In this document: positions 51,946 through 60,679 of the stretch, one piece after another
How the letters are laid out: each line of letters begins with the position of its first letter
How positions within the stretch are numbered: position 1 is the stretch's first letter
Assembly (NCBI RefSeq): GCF_028401415.2
Contig: NZ_CP171821.2
Span: 1,674,001 to 1,738,000, forward strand
Length of the DNA: 64,000 nucleotides
Source of the DNA: Glaciecola sp028401415
Lineage (GTDB): Bacteria > Pseudomonadota > Gammaproteobacteria > Enterobacterales > Alteromonadaceae
Direction: 5' to 3'
Made by a program: the position numbers and the translations under genes
The notes under the pieces: model-generated
The model's input: only the letters and a program-made list of their open reading frames with translations
Told to the model about the DNA's origin: nothing
The model's database searches: none

Positions 51946-54189
51946 ATGAGCCTACGTACGAATCTTAAAAAAGTGTTACCTCCAATTTCAGTCACCGAAC
52001 AGGAAGCGCTAGACGCGGGTGACGTATGGATTGAATCATCGATATATCAGGGTAAACCGGATATGCAAGCTTTAAGACAGCTTCCAAAGGCCAAATTAAG
52101 TGCAGATGAACAAGCCTTTCTAGACGGACCTGTGCAAACGCTATTAGAAATGATAGACGATTTTGAGCTGACCAACAGTAAGCATATTCCCGATAATATT
52201 CTCGATTTTTTAGGCAAAGAAAAATTCTTTTCCATGATTATTCCAAAGAAATTTGGTGGCTTGGAATTTAGCCCTTATGCCAACTCGACCATTGTTGCCA
52301 CCATCGCAGCAAAAAGCGGTGCGATTGCAGTAACGGTTATGGTGCCCAACAGCTTGGGTCCCGGCGAACTTCTCATGCATTATGGCACCGAATCACAGCA
52401 AAACTATTGGCTTCCGCGCCTTGCTGTTGGTCAAGACATTCCTTGTTTTGCATTAACAAGTCCTGAAGCTGGCTCAGACGCGGGTTCTATTCCTGACGCA
52501 GCCATTGTTACCAAAGGCATGTGGGAAGGCAAAGAAGTATTGGGCTTGAGTGTATCATGGGATAAGCGCTACATTACCTTAGCACCAATTGCGACAGTAT
52601 TAGGTCTTGCATTTAAAGTGTTCGACCCTGAGCAGTTATTGGGAAGTGAATTAGAGCTAGGCATTACCTGCGCATTGTTGCCGAAGTCTCACCCTGGTGT
52701 GGAACTAGGCAATCGCCACGACCCGATGGGCATGCGTTTTTACAACGGTACTACACGCGGCGAAAACGTTTTCATTCCTATGGACTTTATCATTGGCGGC
52801 CAAGACAATATTGGCAAAGGCTGGCAAATGCTCGTGAGCTGCTTAGGGGCTGGTCGCGGTATTTCATTGCCCGCTATGGGCGTAGCGACCGCGCACTCAG
52901 CGTTCAAATCAACCGCAGAATACTCATTTGTGCGCGAGCAGTTTGGCGTTCCAATTGGTCGCTTTGAGGGCATTCAAGATAAACTTGCCGACATCGCGGG
53001 TAAAACGTTTCTGTTAGAGGCGATGCGCGTGCTGACCACCGAAGGTTTAGGCGAAGGCTTAAAACCCTCCGTAGTAACCGCTATAGCAAAGTATCACATG
53101 ACCGAGCTCGGTCGCGACGTGATGAACTCTGCAATGGATGTGCAAGCAGGAAAAGCGATTCAACGCGGCCCACAAAATACACTTGCGAATGGTTACTCTG
53201 CATTGCCAATTGCGATCACGGTTGAAGGTGCAAACATTCTTACCCGTAATCTAATGATATTTGGTCAAGGTGCGATGCGCTGCCACCCTCATCTGAAAGA
53301 AATGGTAGACCTGATCCACAGCGATGACTCAGTCGCAGATGCAGAATTTAACAAAGTACTAGGGAAAACGGTTAGGTTTAGCGTAAAAAATGCGCTGCGA
53401 AGCACTGTGAATAGTTACCTGCCCTTCATGCGAAGCGCTGAATCAAGTTTGCTTGAAGTGCGTCCTTACGAGAAGCGTCTTAACGCGTTATCGTCTAAAT
53501 TGGCGCCATTGGCAGATTTCTCATTGCTAGTGCTCGGTGGAGACTTGAAAAAAGCTGAGCTACTGTCTGCTCGTTTAGGCGATGTCATCAGCTATGTATA
53601 CGCAGCTATGGCAACCGTGCGTTTTTACGAGCAACGTGTACAGAATCGACAAGAAGCACTTCCGTTCTTTAAGTACGCTATGGAATGGTCGCTGCAACAA
53701 GGCGAGAAAGCTATTGTGGACTTTGTGAATAACTTCCCCAACGCACCGACTCGCTACTTAATGCGCACGCTAACCAATACATATAGCTCATCTGTACGTG
53801 GGATCAGCGACGACTTGATTAGAGAACTGTCAACAGCCGCTCTTCAAGATTCTGATATCAAAGCGGACTTAACGCATTTGGTCAAAACCATCCCAGGCGA
53901 TGGCAATGATATAAATGAACAAGCATTCAAAGCGAAGCACGCAGCAATGCCATTGTTATCAAAAGTCCACAAAGCGCTTAAAAAGCATCCCGTCATCCCC
54001 TTCGTTTCGTTTGAAAACGTGGTGAATAAGCTTCATGAACTAAATGAGCTCAGCGATAGCGATAAAGCGACCTTGTTGGACTACAACGAAAAGCGCAAAT
54101 TGGCGGTACGCGTTGATGAATTTACTTTCGATATGGTCGACGTCAATGACTTAGACCGCTCGGAAGATAAGCAAGCTGACGCTGCATAA
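51946..54189 (+). CDS. fadE: Acyl-CoA dehydrogenase, FadE type
   Basis: The 747-residue protein aligns by eye with E. coli FadE along its length: RTNLKKVLPPIS, AITV-type core, VPNSLGPGELLMHYGT, IPCFALTSPEAGSDAG, KRYITLAPIATVLGLAFK, TVEGANILTRNLMIFGQGAMRCHP. It lacks the N-terminal membrane helices of the E. coli enzyme, which explains its shorter length. It performs the first step of fatty acid beta-oxidation, using FAD. The ribosome site is weak (GGATAAG). It stands as a single transcription unit closed by a terminator. Confidence 0.93.
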   Translation: MSLRTNLKKVLPPISVTEQEALDAGDVWIESSIYQGKPDMQALRQLPKAKLSADEQAFLDGPVQTLLEMIDDFELTNSKHIPDNILDFLGKEKFFSMIIPKKFGGLEFSPYANSTIVATIAAKSGAIAVTVMVPNSLGPGELLMHYGTESQQNYWLPRLAVGQDIPCFALTSPEAGSDAGSIPDAAIVTKGMWEGKEVLGLSVSWDKRYITLAPIATVLGLAFKVFDPEQLLGSELELGITCALLPKSHPGVELGNRHDPMGMRFYNGTTRGENVFIPMDFIIGGQDNIGKGWQMLVSCLGAGRGISLPAMGVATAHSAFKSTAEYSFVREQFGVPIGRFEGIQDKLADIAGKTFLLEAMRVLTTEGLGEGLKPSVVTAIAKYHMTELGRDVMNSAMDVQAGKAIQRGPQNTLANGYSALPIAITVEGANILTRNLMIFGQGAMRCHPHLKEMVDLIHSDDSVADAEFNKVLGKTVRFSVKNALRSTVNSYLPFMRSAESSLLEVRPYEKRLNALSSKLAPLADFSLLVLGGDLKKAELLSARLGDVISYVYAAMATVRFYEQRVQNRQEALPFFKYAMEWSLQQGEKAIVDFVNNFPNAPTRYLMRTLTNTYSSSVRGISDDLIRELSTAALQDSDIKADLTHLVKTIPGDGNDINEQAFKAKHAAMPLLSKVHKALKKHPVIPFVSFENVVNKLHELNELSDSDKATLLDYNEKRKLAVRVDEFTFDMVDVNDLDRSEDKQADAA

Positions 54190-54203
54190 AAATTGCATAT
54201 CAG

Positions 54204-54232
54204 AAAAAGGCGCTATTACCAGCGCCTTTTTT
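54204..54232 (+). terminator. Rho-independent terminator after fadE
   Basis: AAAAAGGCGCT pairs with AGCGCCTTTTT around a 6-base loop (ATTACC), ending in a run of six T, 15 bases after the stop. The A-run on the left makes it potentially bidirectional. Confidence 0.88.
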
Positions 54233-54367
54233 AATGCTCGGTACGCGGGTGTCTGTTTCGTCGCACCTTGAATACCAATTTGGCTGATACATGGGTAATC
54301 ACCGTCACCCTTAGTTATGATATCCTTCATTGCGTTAAGTGCACACTTAAGGAAACACGTTTCAATA

Positions 54368-54952
54368 ATGGCTCAGCTCTACTTTTATTATTCAGCGATG
54401 AATGCTGGAAAATCAACTTCGCTTTTGCAATCTGCTTACAACTACAAAGAAAGAGGCATGCAGGTTGCGCTATTTACAGCTGCGTTCGACACCCGATTTG
54501 GCGAAGGAAAGATCGCATCAAGAATAGGCTTATCTGAACCTGCTCATTTATTTGCTACTGACACTGATTTGTTTGAGACTGCAAGCGTGTTGCATGGGCA
54601 GACTCCCTTGGGCTGCATATTCATAGACGAAGCTCAGTTTTTAAGCAGAGGACAAGTAAAAAACTGCCTGCGTATCGTAGATGAGTTAAACGTACCTGTT
54701 CTTGCTTATGGCTTACGAACAGACTTTCGCGGAGAAACCTTTGAGGGTAGTCAATATCTACTTGCCTGGGCTGATAAGCTCTCCGAACTAAAGACAATTT
54801 GTCACTGCGGGCGAAAAGCTAACTTTGTTGCAAGGCTTGACGAAAAAGGGGAAGCAATCGCACAGGGACAGCAGATTGAAATTGGCGGAAATGACAAATA
54901 TGTATCTATGTGTCGAAAACATTTTAGCGAAGTCACCGGCTTTAATAAATGA
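54368..54952 (+). CDS. tdk: Thymidine kinase
   Basis: The 194-residue protein has the P-loop YYSAMNAGKST (Gly14-Lys15-Ser16), CIFIDEAQF as the Walker B/DEAQ motif near 88, LAYGLRTDFRGETFEGS as the lasso region, and zinc-binding cysteines in ICHCGRKA with another Cys near the end (MCRKH). This is the type II (TK1-like) enzyme that phosphorylates thymidine for salvage. ATG 54368 gives the usual family start (MAQLYFYYSAMNAGKS); an in-frame ATG at 54317 would add 17 unrelated residues. Confidence 0.95.
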   Translation: MAQLYFYYSAMNAGKSTSLLQSAYNYKERGMQVALFTAAFDTRFGEGKIASRIGLSEPAHLFATDTDLFETASVLHGQTPLGCIFIDEAQFLSRGQVKNCLRIVDELNVPVLAYGLRTDFRGETFEGSQYLLAWADKLSELKTICHCGRKANFVARLDEKGEAIAQGQQIEIGGNDKYVSMCRKHFSEVTGFNK

Positions 54953-55071
54953 ACTTTTAGGCAATACTTGCATTGTTAACGATTAACCATAAACGTCGAT
55001 ATTTTTTACAAGCCATTATCACTTAGCAGCTAACTTACTGTTTATATTAATTATTTTAATAGGCACAGTTT

Positions 55072-55215
55072 ATGCTTAGTCTAACTCAGGTCAGTCGCAT
55101 ACATTCACTCTCGTTTTTAGCGTGGACGCACATGTCGCTGCACCTGCCGTCTTTTCAATCTTGTCTCTTACACTCGCAGGGGTTTTTCTTCGCAGAAAAA
55201 TCTAGACAAGATTGA
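55072..55215 (+). CDS. Possible 47-residue leader peptide
   Basis: ATG 55072 follows TAGG by about 9 bases and the frame runs to TGA at 55213. The peptide is rich in Ser, Leu and His and has three Phe codons in a row (GFFFAEKS) near its end. The Phe codons lie in the left arm of a hairpin and the stop codon lies at the foot of a larger stem, followed 9 bases later by a terminator, the geometry of a transcription-attenuation leader. There is no aromatic biosynthesis gene directly behind it. Whether it is translated is unknown. Confidence 0.35.
   Translation: MLSLTQVSRIHSLSFLAWTHMSLHLPSFQSCLLHSQGFFFAEKSRQD
55156..55214 (+). ncRNA. Long structured RNA element upstream of terminator
   Basis: CAATCTTGTCT (55156-55166) pairs perfectly with AGACAAGATTG (55204-55214). 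Inside it TTTTTCT (55183-55189) pairs perfectly with AGAAAAA (55194-55200) around the loop TCGC. An 11-pair stem and a 7-pair stem in so short a stretch are unlikely by chance. Either an attenuator leader or a small RNA ending at 55251 would fit; no Rfam family was recognised. Confidence 0.5.
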
Positions 55216-55223
55216 CTAGTACC

Positions 55224-55251
55224 AAGGGGCCGTTGTTTGGCCCCTTTTTTT
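55224..55251 (+). terminator. Strong Rho-independent terminator
   Basis: AAGGGGCC pairs with GGCCCCTT around a 7-base loop and runs into seven T. It is about 270 bases past tdk, beyond the structured element, so it ends that element's transcript or tdk readthrough rather than serving the next gene. Confidence 0.88.
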
Positions 55252-55440
55252 AACTCCCGCAATTTTCCAAGCTGTGATGCAAAGCCTTACTTAAGCTTTG
55301 ATACTTAGCCTTACAAACATCATTTCAATTGATGATCCCAGTATCAGAAAAGCAATTTAATGATTTTGCATGTATCAACTAGTATAAAGGCATAAAATTG
55401 AATAATTCGCCTCGTAACTGTTGCAAGGTTTGGAGTGACC

Positions 55441-56661
55441 ATGGACTTTTCCTACAATGAAAAAACTCAAGATTATCTAACTCGCCTGAAAGCGTTTATT
55501 CGCCAAAACATTGAGCCAATCGAAGATAAAACTTACGCTGAAAACGAGCACATAAATCCAAGCGGAGACTGGCTAAACTGGAAAGTTCTAAGTCCAATAG
55601 AAGGTCTGAAACAACAAGCCAAAGAAGCAGGGCTTTGGAACTTATTTTTGCCCGATGAAAGTCTAGGTCAAGGTCTAAGCTGCACCGAGTATGCGCCGCT
55701 AGCTGAGCAGATGGGACGAATACTCTTCGCCCCAGAAATATTCAATTGTAATGCACCTGATACGGGTAACATGGAAGTGCTTTATCATTTTGGTAACGAG
55801 CAGCAACAAGCAACATGGTTGCAGCCACTATTAAATGGTGAGATACGTTCCGTATTTGGTATGACTGAGCCTGACGTGGCCTCATCGGACGCTACAAACA
55901 TGCAAGCAAGCATCAAAGAAGAGGGTGACGAGCTCGTACTGAACGGCAAAAAGTGGTGGTCCACCGGTTTAGGGCATCCTAATGCAAAAGTCATGATTTT
56001 TATGGGCTTGTCGAACCCTGAAAATGACAAACATAATCAGCATAGTATGGTAATTGTGCCACTAGACACGCCAGGATTAACCGTCAAACGGATGCTAACA
56101 GCGTATGGCGATTATGACGCACCATTCGGGCATGGCGAAATGGAACTAATTAATGTTCGCGTACCGAAGGAAAACTTGTTAGTCGGAATGGGCAAAGGCT
56201 TTGCCATCGCGCAAGGGAGACTTGGCCCAGGCCGCATCCATCATTGTATGAGAGCTATTGGCATGGCTGAGAAAGCGTTGGAGCTTGCTATTAAACGCGG
56301 GTGCGAGCGAGTTGCATTTGGTCGCCCCATCATTGATATTGGCGGAAACAAGGAGCGCATTGCTAAAGCGCGCATGGCCATCGAGCAAGCGCGTTTACTG
56401 ACCATGCAAGCAGCGTGGAAAATTGATAACCTAGGCGTGAAAAACGCAATGGTAGATATTTCCGCAATTAAGGTCGTGGTGCCCAATATGCTGCAAGAGG
56501 TAGTAGATATGGCGATTCAAATGCACGGCGGCGCAGGAATGTGCAACGACTTTGTATTGGCAAGACTCGCTGCTGGTGCTCGATCATTAAGACTAGCAGA
56601 CGGTCCTGACGAGGTGCACATGGCGATGGTGTCTCGACTAGAACTTAAAAAGTATCGGTAG
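55441..56661 (+). CDS. Acyl-CoA dehydrogenase, ACAD10/11-like
   Basis: About 406 residues with the full acyl-CoA dehydrogenase fold: FGMTEPDVASSDATNMQ (FAD and substrate contact), GKKWWSTGLGHP, GPGRIHHCMRAIGMAEKALEL, and QMHGGAGMCNDFVLARL. This subtype matches dehydrogenases that occur beside an APH-type kinase, as in the C-terminal half of ACAD10/11 and in LvaC. ATG 55441 is preferred because GGAG lies 5 bases upstream; GTG 55435 adds two residues. The kinase gene begins 4 bases after its stop. Confidence 0.88.
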   Translation: MDFSYNEKTQDYLTRLKAFIRQNIEPIEDKTYAENEHINPSGDWLNWKVLSPIEGLKQQAKEAGLWNLFLPDESLGQGLSCTEYAPLAEQMGRILFAPEIFNCNAPDTGNMEVLYHFGNEQQQATWLQPLLNGEIRSVFGMTEPDVASSDATNMQASIKEEGDELVLNGKKWWSTGLGHPNAKVMIFMGLSNPENDKHNQHSMVIVPLDTPGLTVKRMLTAYGDYDAPFGHGEMELINVRVPKENLLVGMGKGFAIAQGRLGPGRIHHCMRAIGMAEKALELAIKRGCERVAFGRPIIDIGGNKERIAKARMAIEQARLLTMQAAWKIDNLGVKNAMVDISAIKVVVPNMLQEVVDMAIQMHGGAGMCNDFVLARLAAGARSLRLADGPDEVHMAMVSRLELKKYR

Positions 56662-56665
56662 GCTC

Positions 56666-57757
56666 ATGACAAAAGCAGTGTTAGATACAGCAGGAAAAGT
56701 TAGGCCCGGAGAAGAGTTACCCATCGAGCCACTTAAAGAATGGTTGCAAACAAATTTAAATGACACAAGCAATCCTGATGCATCAAAAAGTGACTACAGC
56801 GGCGATGTCAAGATTACGCAATATTCAGGGGGTGCCTCGAATTGGACCTATTGCCTTGAGTTTGCACAGCAGTCATTGATTCTGCGACGTCCACCTGCCG
56901 GAACCAAGGCAAAAGGGGCTCACGATATGGGGCGCGAATATCGCCTTCAAGATTCGCTTAAACCCGTTTTTGACAAAGTACCCCAAATGCTAGGATATAC
57001 GGATGACGACAGCATTATTGGTGCCGAATTCTATGTCATGGAAAAGCTCAATGGCATTATTCCGCGTAAGCATTTTCCCAAAGGCTTAAACATTTCCCCG
57101 CAGCAAGCACATAAGCTATGTACTGTAGCCTTAGATGAGTTGTGCAATTTGCATAATGTTGATTATAAAGCGGCTGGTCTTGACCATATCGGTAAAGGTG
57201 AAGGTTATACAACGCGTCAAATAACAGGATGGATATCTCGCTATACAAAAGCTAAAACCTGGAATGTGCCCTCAGCAAAAAAAGTGATGAGGTGGTTAGA
57301 AGATAACTTACCCGCGAAAGAAACGATTTGCATTACGCACAATGACTACCGCTTTGACAACCTCGTTTTAAGCGCAAGCGAGCCGACAGAAATCATCGGC
57401 GTGCTTGATTGGGAGCTTGCAACGCTGGGCGACCCTTTAATGGATTTAGGCAATAGCATCGCATACTGGGTGCAGGCGGATGACGACTTCCTTGCGCAGA
57501 ATACACGGCGTCAGCCGACTCACCTGCCGGGGATGATGACGCGGCAAGAAGTGATCAACTATTATTGCGAAAAGCAGAACATCGAAGCGAAAGACTTCGA
57601 CTTTTATGAAGTTTATGGACTTTTCAGACTGGCTGCGATCGTTCAGCAAATCTATTATCGCTACCATCACAAACAAACTCGAAACCCAGCCTATAAGAAC
57701 TTATGGGTATTCGTACACTATCTTTTGTACCGCTGCAAAAAAATTATTAAACGATAA
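56666..57757 (+). CDS. Phosphotransferase family protein (APH-like, LvaA/ACAD10-kinase type)
   Basis: The 363-residue protein has the aminoglycoside-phosphotransferase-like fold: SGGASNWTYCLEF as nucleotide loop, SLILRRPPAGTKAKGAHDMGREYR with the invariant Lys/Glu region, ICITHNDYRFDNLVL as the catalytic loop (HNDYRFDN) near 220, and GVLDWELATLGDPLMDLG with the metal-binding DWE. Relatives phosphorylate the 4-hydroxyl of 4-hydroxyacyl-CoA so that the paired acyl-CoA dehydrogenase can remove phosphate and give an enoyl-CoA. The operon with such a dehydrogenase supports that role. Confidence 0.85.
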   Translation: MTKAVLDTAGKVRPGEELPIEPLKEWLQTNLNDTSNPDASKSDYSGDVKITQYSGGASNWTYCLEFAQQSLILRRPPAGTKAKGAHDMGREYRLQDSLKPVFDKVPQMLGYTDDDSIIGAEFYVMEKLNGIIPRKHFPKGLNISPQQAHKLCTVALDELCNLHNVDYKAAGLDHIGKGEGYTTRQITGWISRYTKAKTWNVPSAKKVMRWLEDNLPAKETICITHNDYRFDNLVLSASEPTEIIGVLDWELATLGDPLMDLGNSIAYWVQADDDFLAQNTRRQPTHLPGMMTRQEVINYYCEKQNIEAKDFDFYEVYGLFRLAAIVQQIYYRYHHKQTRNPAYKNLWVFVHYLLYRCKKIIKR

Positions 57758-57767
57758 GGATCAGAGC

Positions 57768-58514
57768 GTGCGAAAAAACATTCTCATTACAGGAGCAAGC
57801 TCTGGTCTTGGAAAAGGTATGGCCATAGAGTTTGCCAAAAAGGGACACAATCTTGCTCTTTGTGCCAGGCGTGTCGAGCGCCTGGAGGAATTGCAAAAGG
57901 AATTACTGAACTTAAATCCCGACATACGTGTGCTAATAAAGTCTCTCGACGTTAACGATCATGATGCCGTATTTACCGTTTTCGAAGAATTTCGACAAGC
58001 GCTCGACAGCTTAGACCGTGTCATTGTAAATGCTGGCATGGGCAAAGGCGCTTCACTGGGCACCGGATATTTTAAAGCCAATAAAGAAACAGCTATTACT
58101 AACTTTGTATCAGCCATTGCTCAATGCGAGGCAGCAGTGGGCATTTTTCGCGAGCAAAACCAAGGGCATCTAGTCACCATTTCTTCCATTAGTGCAGTGC
58201 GAGGTTTTCGTCGCGCATTAAATGTATACGCTGCAACAAAGGCAGCTTTGAGCTCTTTAAGTGAAGGTTTGCGCATTGACTTACACAATACCCCCATTGT
58301 GGTTTCAACTATTCATCCAGGTTTTATTCGCAGCGAGATAAACGAAAAAGTCGATAAGGTTCCGTTTATGGTCGACACAGAAACCGGATGTAAGGCCATC
58401 GTAAAGGCGATTGAAAAAGAAGGCGCAAATAGTTATGTGCCGAGCTGGCCTTGGTCTGTGCTGCAATTAGTGTTAAGAATTGCACCACTTTCGTGGCTTA
58501 AGAAAATGAGCTAG
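57768..58514 (+). CDS. Short-chain dehydrogenase/reductase
   Basis: The 248-residue protein has ILITGASSGLGKGMA (TGxxxGxG cofactor loop), CARRVERLEEL, VIVNAGMGKG (NAG motif), SSISAVRG with the catalytic Ser, and YAATKAAL with the YxxxK pair. Arg in CARR suggests NADP(H). GTG 57768 has AAGGA 7 bases upstream and gives the normal SDR N-terminus; the open frame upstream to 57606 is inside the kinase gene. It belongs to the dehydrogenase-kinase operon, perhaps for oxidation or reduction of the hydroxy or oxo intermediate. Confidence 0.87.
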   Translation: MRKNILITGASSGLGKGMAIEFAKKGHNLALCARRVERLEELQKELLNLNPDIRVLIKSLDVNDHDAVFTVFEEFRQALDSLDRVIVNAGMGKGASLGTGYFKANKETAITNFVSAIAQCEAAVGIFREQNQGHLVTISSISAVRGFRRALNVYAATKAALSSLSEGLRIDLHNTPIVVSTIHPGFIRSEINEKVDKVPFMVDTETGCKAIVKAIEKEGANSYVPSWPWSVLQLVLRIAPLSWLKKMS

Positions 58515-58522
58515 CGCGTAAA

Positions 58523-59389
58523 TTGGAAGCCAGTATATTCACGCAAGTCGCGCTACCAGCTGTCCTTGCGCTTATCATGTTTGGGATGGGCTTAAGCTTA
58601 GAAAAAAGTGATTTTTCGCGCCTGCTTAAGATACCCAAAGCCGCAATAATTGGCTTAATCGGGCAGATGATAGTCCTTCCCGGCTTTGCATTTACACTCG
58701 GTGTTTTGTTTGCAGAGCCTGCCATTGCCATTGGCTTAATGATCCTCGCCGCATGCCCTGGGGGGACGACCTCTAACCTTATCAGTCATATCGCTCGTGC
58801 TAACCTTGCGCTTTCGGTCACGCTCACCGCATTAACCACAGTAATATGCGTAATCAGTACACCTTTTATTATAAAAGCCAGTATTGGTTATTTTGAACAA
58901 GGAACTGCAACTGACTTTTCACTGCTGAACACATCATTGAGCCTTTTGGTGATTTCACTTGTTCCCATTGCTTTAGGAATGTTGGTAAGAAGTAGATTTT
59001 CAAAAATGGCAAGGCGTGCTGAACCCAAATTTAGAACCCTTTCAACGGTTTTCATGCTGTTGTTGATTGCCATTATAAGCTATCAAGAGCGAGAGATGTT
59101 GCTCGACTCTTTTCCAAGCGTCTTTATCATCGCATTTTCTCTTAATATTGGCGCGACATTTTTAGGTATCGCTCTTGCAAAATTAGGTGGCTTGTCACGC
59201 AAAGACGGATTAACGCTTGGCATTGAAGTTGGTACGCAAAACGCAACCCTAGCCATCCTAATAGCAGCGACGTTTATACAAGTTCCAGAATATGCAATCG
59301 CTGGGGCAGTATATGGCGTTATTATGTATATTGGCGCATTCTTGCTAGTGGCGGGCACTCGACTAATGTCGCCGAAGAAGGCCTTATAA
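58523..59389 (+). CDS. Bile acid:sodium symporter (BASS) family transporter
   Basis: The 288-residue protein has about ten membrane helices, with the family motifs LIMFGMGLSLEKSDF at the N-terminus, LAACPGGTTSNLISHIARANLALSV near residue 75, and GLTLGIEVGTQNATLAILIA near 230 (the second sodium-site segment). The start is TTG 58523, eight bases after the SDR stop. It would import an organic anion with sodium; its place behind the dehydrogenase, kinase and SDR suggests the pathway's own substrate. Confidence 0.85.
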   Translation: MEASIFTQVALPAVLALIMFGMGLSLEKSDFSRLLKIPKAAIIGLIGQMIVLPGFAFTLGVLFAEPAIAIGLMILAACPGGTTSNLISHIARANLALSVTLTALTTVICVISTPFIIKASIGYFEQGTATDFSLLNTSLSLLVISLVPIALGMLVRSRFSKMARRAEPKFRTLSTVFMLLLIAIISYQEREMLLDSFPSVFIIAFSLNIGATFLGIALAKLGGLSRKDGLTLGIEVGTQNATLAILIAATFIQVPEYAIAGAVYGVIMYIGAFLLVAGTRLMSPKKAL

Positions 59390-59534
59390 GAGCGCGCAAG
59401 GGCAACAGACACGGCTACGTTACTCCGGATAGTCAACAATTGCATAGGATAAATGTATTCAATCTATGCGTTATCGGCAAAAACTGTCATCATTATTCAT
59501 TAATTTTAGTTTTCTTAGCACAAGCAGTCTCTCT

Positions 59535-60650
59535 ATGAACAAACCTCAAGTCTTACCAAATAATCCCAATTTTTCCTCGGGTCCTTGCAGTAAAAGGCCT
59601 GGCTATGATGTTAACAATTTAGATTTGAGCGTACTCGGTCGTTCACATCGTTCTGACGTCGGGAAATCAATGCTGGGTTTAGCTTGCACAAAAACAGCAG
59701 AAGTATTGGGTCTTCCACGAGGATATAAAGTCGGCATAGTGCCAGGTTCTGACACTGGTGCTGTCGAGATGGCAATGTGGTCTTTGCTAGGGTCACGTCC
59801 AGTAACAGTGGCTGCTTGGGAGTCATTTGGCGGCGGGTGGGTAAGCGATGCACTTAAGCAATTAAAATTAGATGCAAAGGTGCTTGAAGCTGACTATGGA
59901 CTATTGCCCGACCTGACCAGCGTGGATTTTAGCCATGACCTCGTATTTACCTACAATGGCACCACGTCTGGTGTTAAAGTACCTGATGGCGACTGGATCC
60001 CCAGCACTCGCGAAGGACTGACGATATGCGATGCGACGTCTGCTGTGTTCGCAATGGATATGCCGTGGGAAAAACTAGATGTAGTGACTTACAGTTGGCA
60101 AAAAGTGCTAGGTGGCGAAGGCGCGCACGGCGTCATTATTCTGAGCCCAAGGGCAGTTGAACGACTCGAGTCATACACTCCACCGTGGCCCATGCCTAAA
60201 ATATTCCGTTTGACCAAAGGTGGGAAACTCATTGAAGGGATATTTAAAGGTGCAACCATAAATACACCATCCATGCTCTGTGTCGCCGATTACGTAGATG
60301 CACTTACATGGGTAGAGAGTATCGGTGGCGTCAGCGCCGCAATCAAACGCTCTGAAGATAATTTAGCCGTCATACGGGCTTTTGTAGACCAGCATTCATG
60401 GATTGACTTTTTAGCAGCAGACAAAAACACCATCTCAAATACGAGCGTTTGTTTAACCATGCAAGCTAGCGAAACGCAGGTGAAAGACATTGTCAAATTA
60501 CTTGCTGCTGAATCAGCCGCGTTCGATATTGGCGCTTATCGGGATGCCCCTGCAGGAATTAGAATTTGGTGCGGAGCAACAATTGAATCGTCTGATGTCG
60601 ATGCGCTTATGCAATGGTTAAATTGGGCTTACAGCGAAGTAAAAAAATAA
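59535..60650 (+). CDS. serC: Phosphoserine aminotransferase
   Basis: The 371-residue protein starts PNNPNFSSGPCSKRPGY, continues LGRSHRS and GSDTGAVEMAMWSLLG, and has the PLP lysine in TYSWQKVLGGEGAHG near residue 195. This is the TIGR01365-type phosphoserine transaminase rather than the E. coli SerC subtype. It converts 3-phosphohydroxypyruvate to phosphoserine. ATG 59535 is chosen from the family start; the frame is open upstream to 59466 but lacks conservation. It is followed by serA with a 29-base gap. Confidence 0.9.
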   Translation: MNKPQVLPNNPNFSSGPCSKRPGYDVNNLDLSVLGRSHRSDVGKSMLGLACTKTAEVLGLPRGYKVGIVPGSDTGAVEMAMWSLLGSRPVTVAAWESFGGGWVSDALKQLKLDAKVLEADYGLLPDLTSVDFSHDLVFTYNGTTSGVKVPDGDWIPSTREGLTICDATSAVFAMDMPWEKLDVVTYSWQKVLGGEGAHGVIILSPRAVERLESYTPPWPMPKIFRLTKGGKLIEGIFKGATINTPSMLCVADYVDALTWVESIGGVSAAIKRSEDNLAVIRAFVDQHSWIDFLAADKNTISNTSVCLTMQASETQVKDIVKLLAAESAAFDIGAYRDAPAGIRIWCGATIESSDVDALMQWLNWAYSEVKK

Positions 60651-60679
60651 AAATACTCTGACCGCGAGAAAACACTCAC

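Larger units (their letters stand above)
54953..55440. other. Intergenic region with an attenuator-like module
   Basis: This 488-base gap after tdk contains a 47-codon ORF, a long two-part hairpin at its end and a strong terminator (each listed separately). The last 190 bases, before the acyl-CoA dehydrogenase gene, show nothing clear beyond a good ribosome site (GGAG) for that gene. Confidence 0.6.

Noticed and set aside
57606..57767. Longer N-terminus for the SDR protein
   Set aside because: The extension lies within the kinase coding region and precedes the normal SDR start; GTG 57768 has a good ribosome site.
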